From assembly GCA_017999075.1 (NCBI GenBank), contig JAGOBX010000233.1, positions 1 to 6,132 on the forward strand: a DNA stretch of 6,132 bases. Direction: 5' to 3'. Positions 5,745 through 6,132 of the stretch are shown here, piece by piece (within the stretch, counting starts at the first letter, position 1; every line of letters begins with the position of its first letter). The translations under genes and the position numbers were made by a program. The notes under the pieces were generated by a model that was given only the letters and a program-made list of their open reading frames with translations, did not search any database and had not been told where the DNA came from. The stretch comes from JAGOBX01 sp017999075 [NCBI: Candidatus Babelota bacterium]. GTDB taxonomy: Bacteria > JAGOBX01.

Positions 5745-5760
5745 ATATTTGGTGGAATTT

Positions 5761-6132
5761 ATGATTTCATATAGAACCATTGATGCTTACGGTTTATGGA
5801 ACAAATTTGAAGAACGTAAATTCGATTTAAAATATATAATTCCGCGCAGGCAGCTGGATGAATTTGTAAAAAGAATCAAATATGAAAGTATTGAAGTAAT
5901 AATTGGTCCGCGGCAAAGCGGCAAGACAACATTGTTATTTCTGCTGATTGATTATCTCTTAAAAATTAAAACAGAAAAAAAATATATATGTTACATAAAT
6001 CTTGATACCATACAGGATTATAAAATATTTTCAAATCCGCAACTGTTTATTGAAAATATCCGCGCGGGCTGTAATCCGAAAAAAAAAATATTTGTATTCA
6101 TAGACGAAATACAGCGTATTCAAAATTCAGGA
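5761..6132 (+). CDS. AAA-type P-loop ATPase, AAA_14 / DUF4143-like (N-terminal part only)
   Basis: The 124 codons up to the window edge are open, with no stop. After a short lead, RRQLDEFVKRI (29-39) precedes a beta strand and the Walker A GPRQSGKTT (49-57, Lys55). FVFIDEIQRIQ (111-121) is a Walker B with Asp115-Glu116, spaced about 60 residues later. The IDEIQ form of Walker B and the R-x-x-GKT loop are typical of the AAA_14 / DUF4143 ATPases, which are about 400 residues long and of unclear function, often found in accessory DNA. The C-terminal DUF4143 domain, which would confirm this, lies outside the window. The ATG at 5761 has GGTGG 5 nt upstream and a consensus-like promoter inside a palindrome. 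Its four proline codons are all CCG and five of eight arginine codons are CGN, unlike the AGA-rich murF, which suggests a different origin. Other related P-loop NTPases remain possible. Confidence 0.85.
   Translation, partial: MISYRTIDAYGLWNKFEERKFDLKYIIPRRQLDEFVKRIKYESIEVIIGPRQSGKTTLLFLLIDYLLKIKTEKKYICYINLDTIQDYKIFSNPQLFIENIRAGCNPKKKIFVFIDEIQRIQNSG

Noticed and set aside
5568-5780. Minus-strand open frame of 70 codons
   Set aside because: Begins inside the ATPase coding region, crosses the palindrome and has no Shine-Dalgarno site; composition is that of random AT-rich DNA.
1-6132. CRISPR array, tRNA, rRNA or riboswitch
   Set aside because: No regularly spaced repeats of CRISPR size, no tRNA cloverleaf or rRNA-like segment and no recognisable riboswitch core were seen on either strand.

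Overview
This is AT-rich DNA with the head of a division and cell wall (dcw) cluster on the minus strand and a separate, probably acquired, ATPase gene on the plus strand. The dcw part suggests a bacterium that makes meso-diaminopimelate peptidoglycan, because MurE carries the DNPR specificity motif. All complete genes stop with TAA. The sequence alone does not fix the phylum. A low-GC diderm such as an Elusimicrobiota/Endomicrobia-like, spirochaete-like or similar lineage would fit, but this is only a guess.

Positions 1-4475 (minus strand) read, in transcription order, as promoter, four-repeat MraZ operator, mraZ, rsmH, ftsL-like gene, murE and murF (running off the left edge). The genes are tightly packed: rsmH to ftsL is 1 nt, ftsL and murE overlap as TAATG, and murE to murF is 26 nt with a strong Shine-Dalgarno site. 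MraZ would repress its own operon. RsmH methylates 16S rRNA, the FtsL-like protein belongs to the divisome, and MurE then MurF add meso-DAP and D-Ala-D-Ala to the UDP-MurNAc peptide. The transpeptidase gene ftsI (pbpB), usually between ftsL and murE, is absent here.

Positions 4476-4799 hold no gene I can support. They contain a 179-bp nested inverted repeat that could be a MITE-like insertion or a structured RNA.

Positions 4800-5143 (minus strand) hold a possible orphan gene of 80 codons, with an unusually strong ribosome binding site and a good extended -10 promoter. I do not recognise its product.

Positions 5144-5760 hold no intact gene. They contain a short inverted repeat, a plus-strand reading frame broken by an in-frame TAG (probable gene remnant), about 100 bases (5601-5696) in which I see nothing convincing, and a 48-bp palindrome enclosing the promoter of the next gene.

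Positions 5761-6132 (plus strand) hold the N-terminal 124 codons of a P-loop ATPase of the AAA_14 / DUF4143 type, cut by the right edge. Its arginine and proline codons look different from those of the dcw genes. The whole 4476-6132 segment therefore looks like accessory DNA abutting the conserved cluster.
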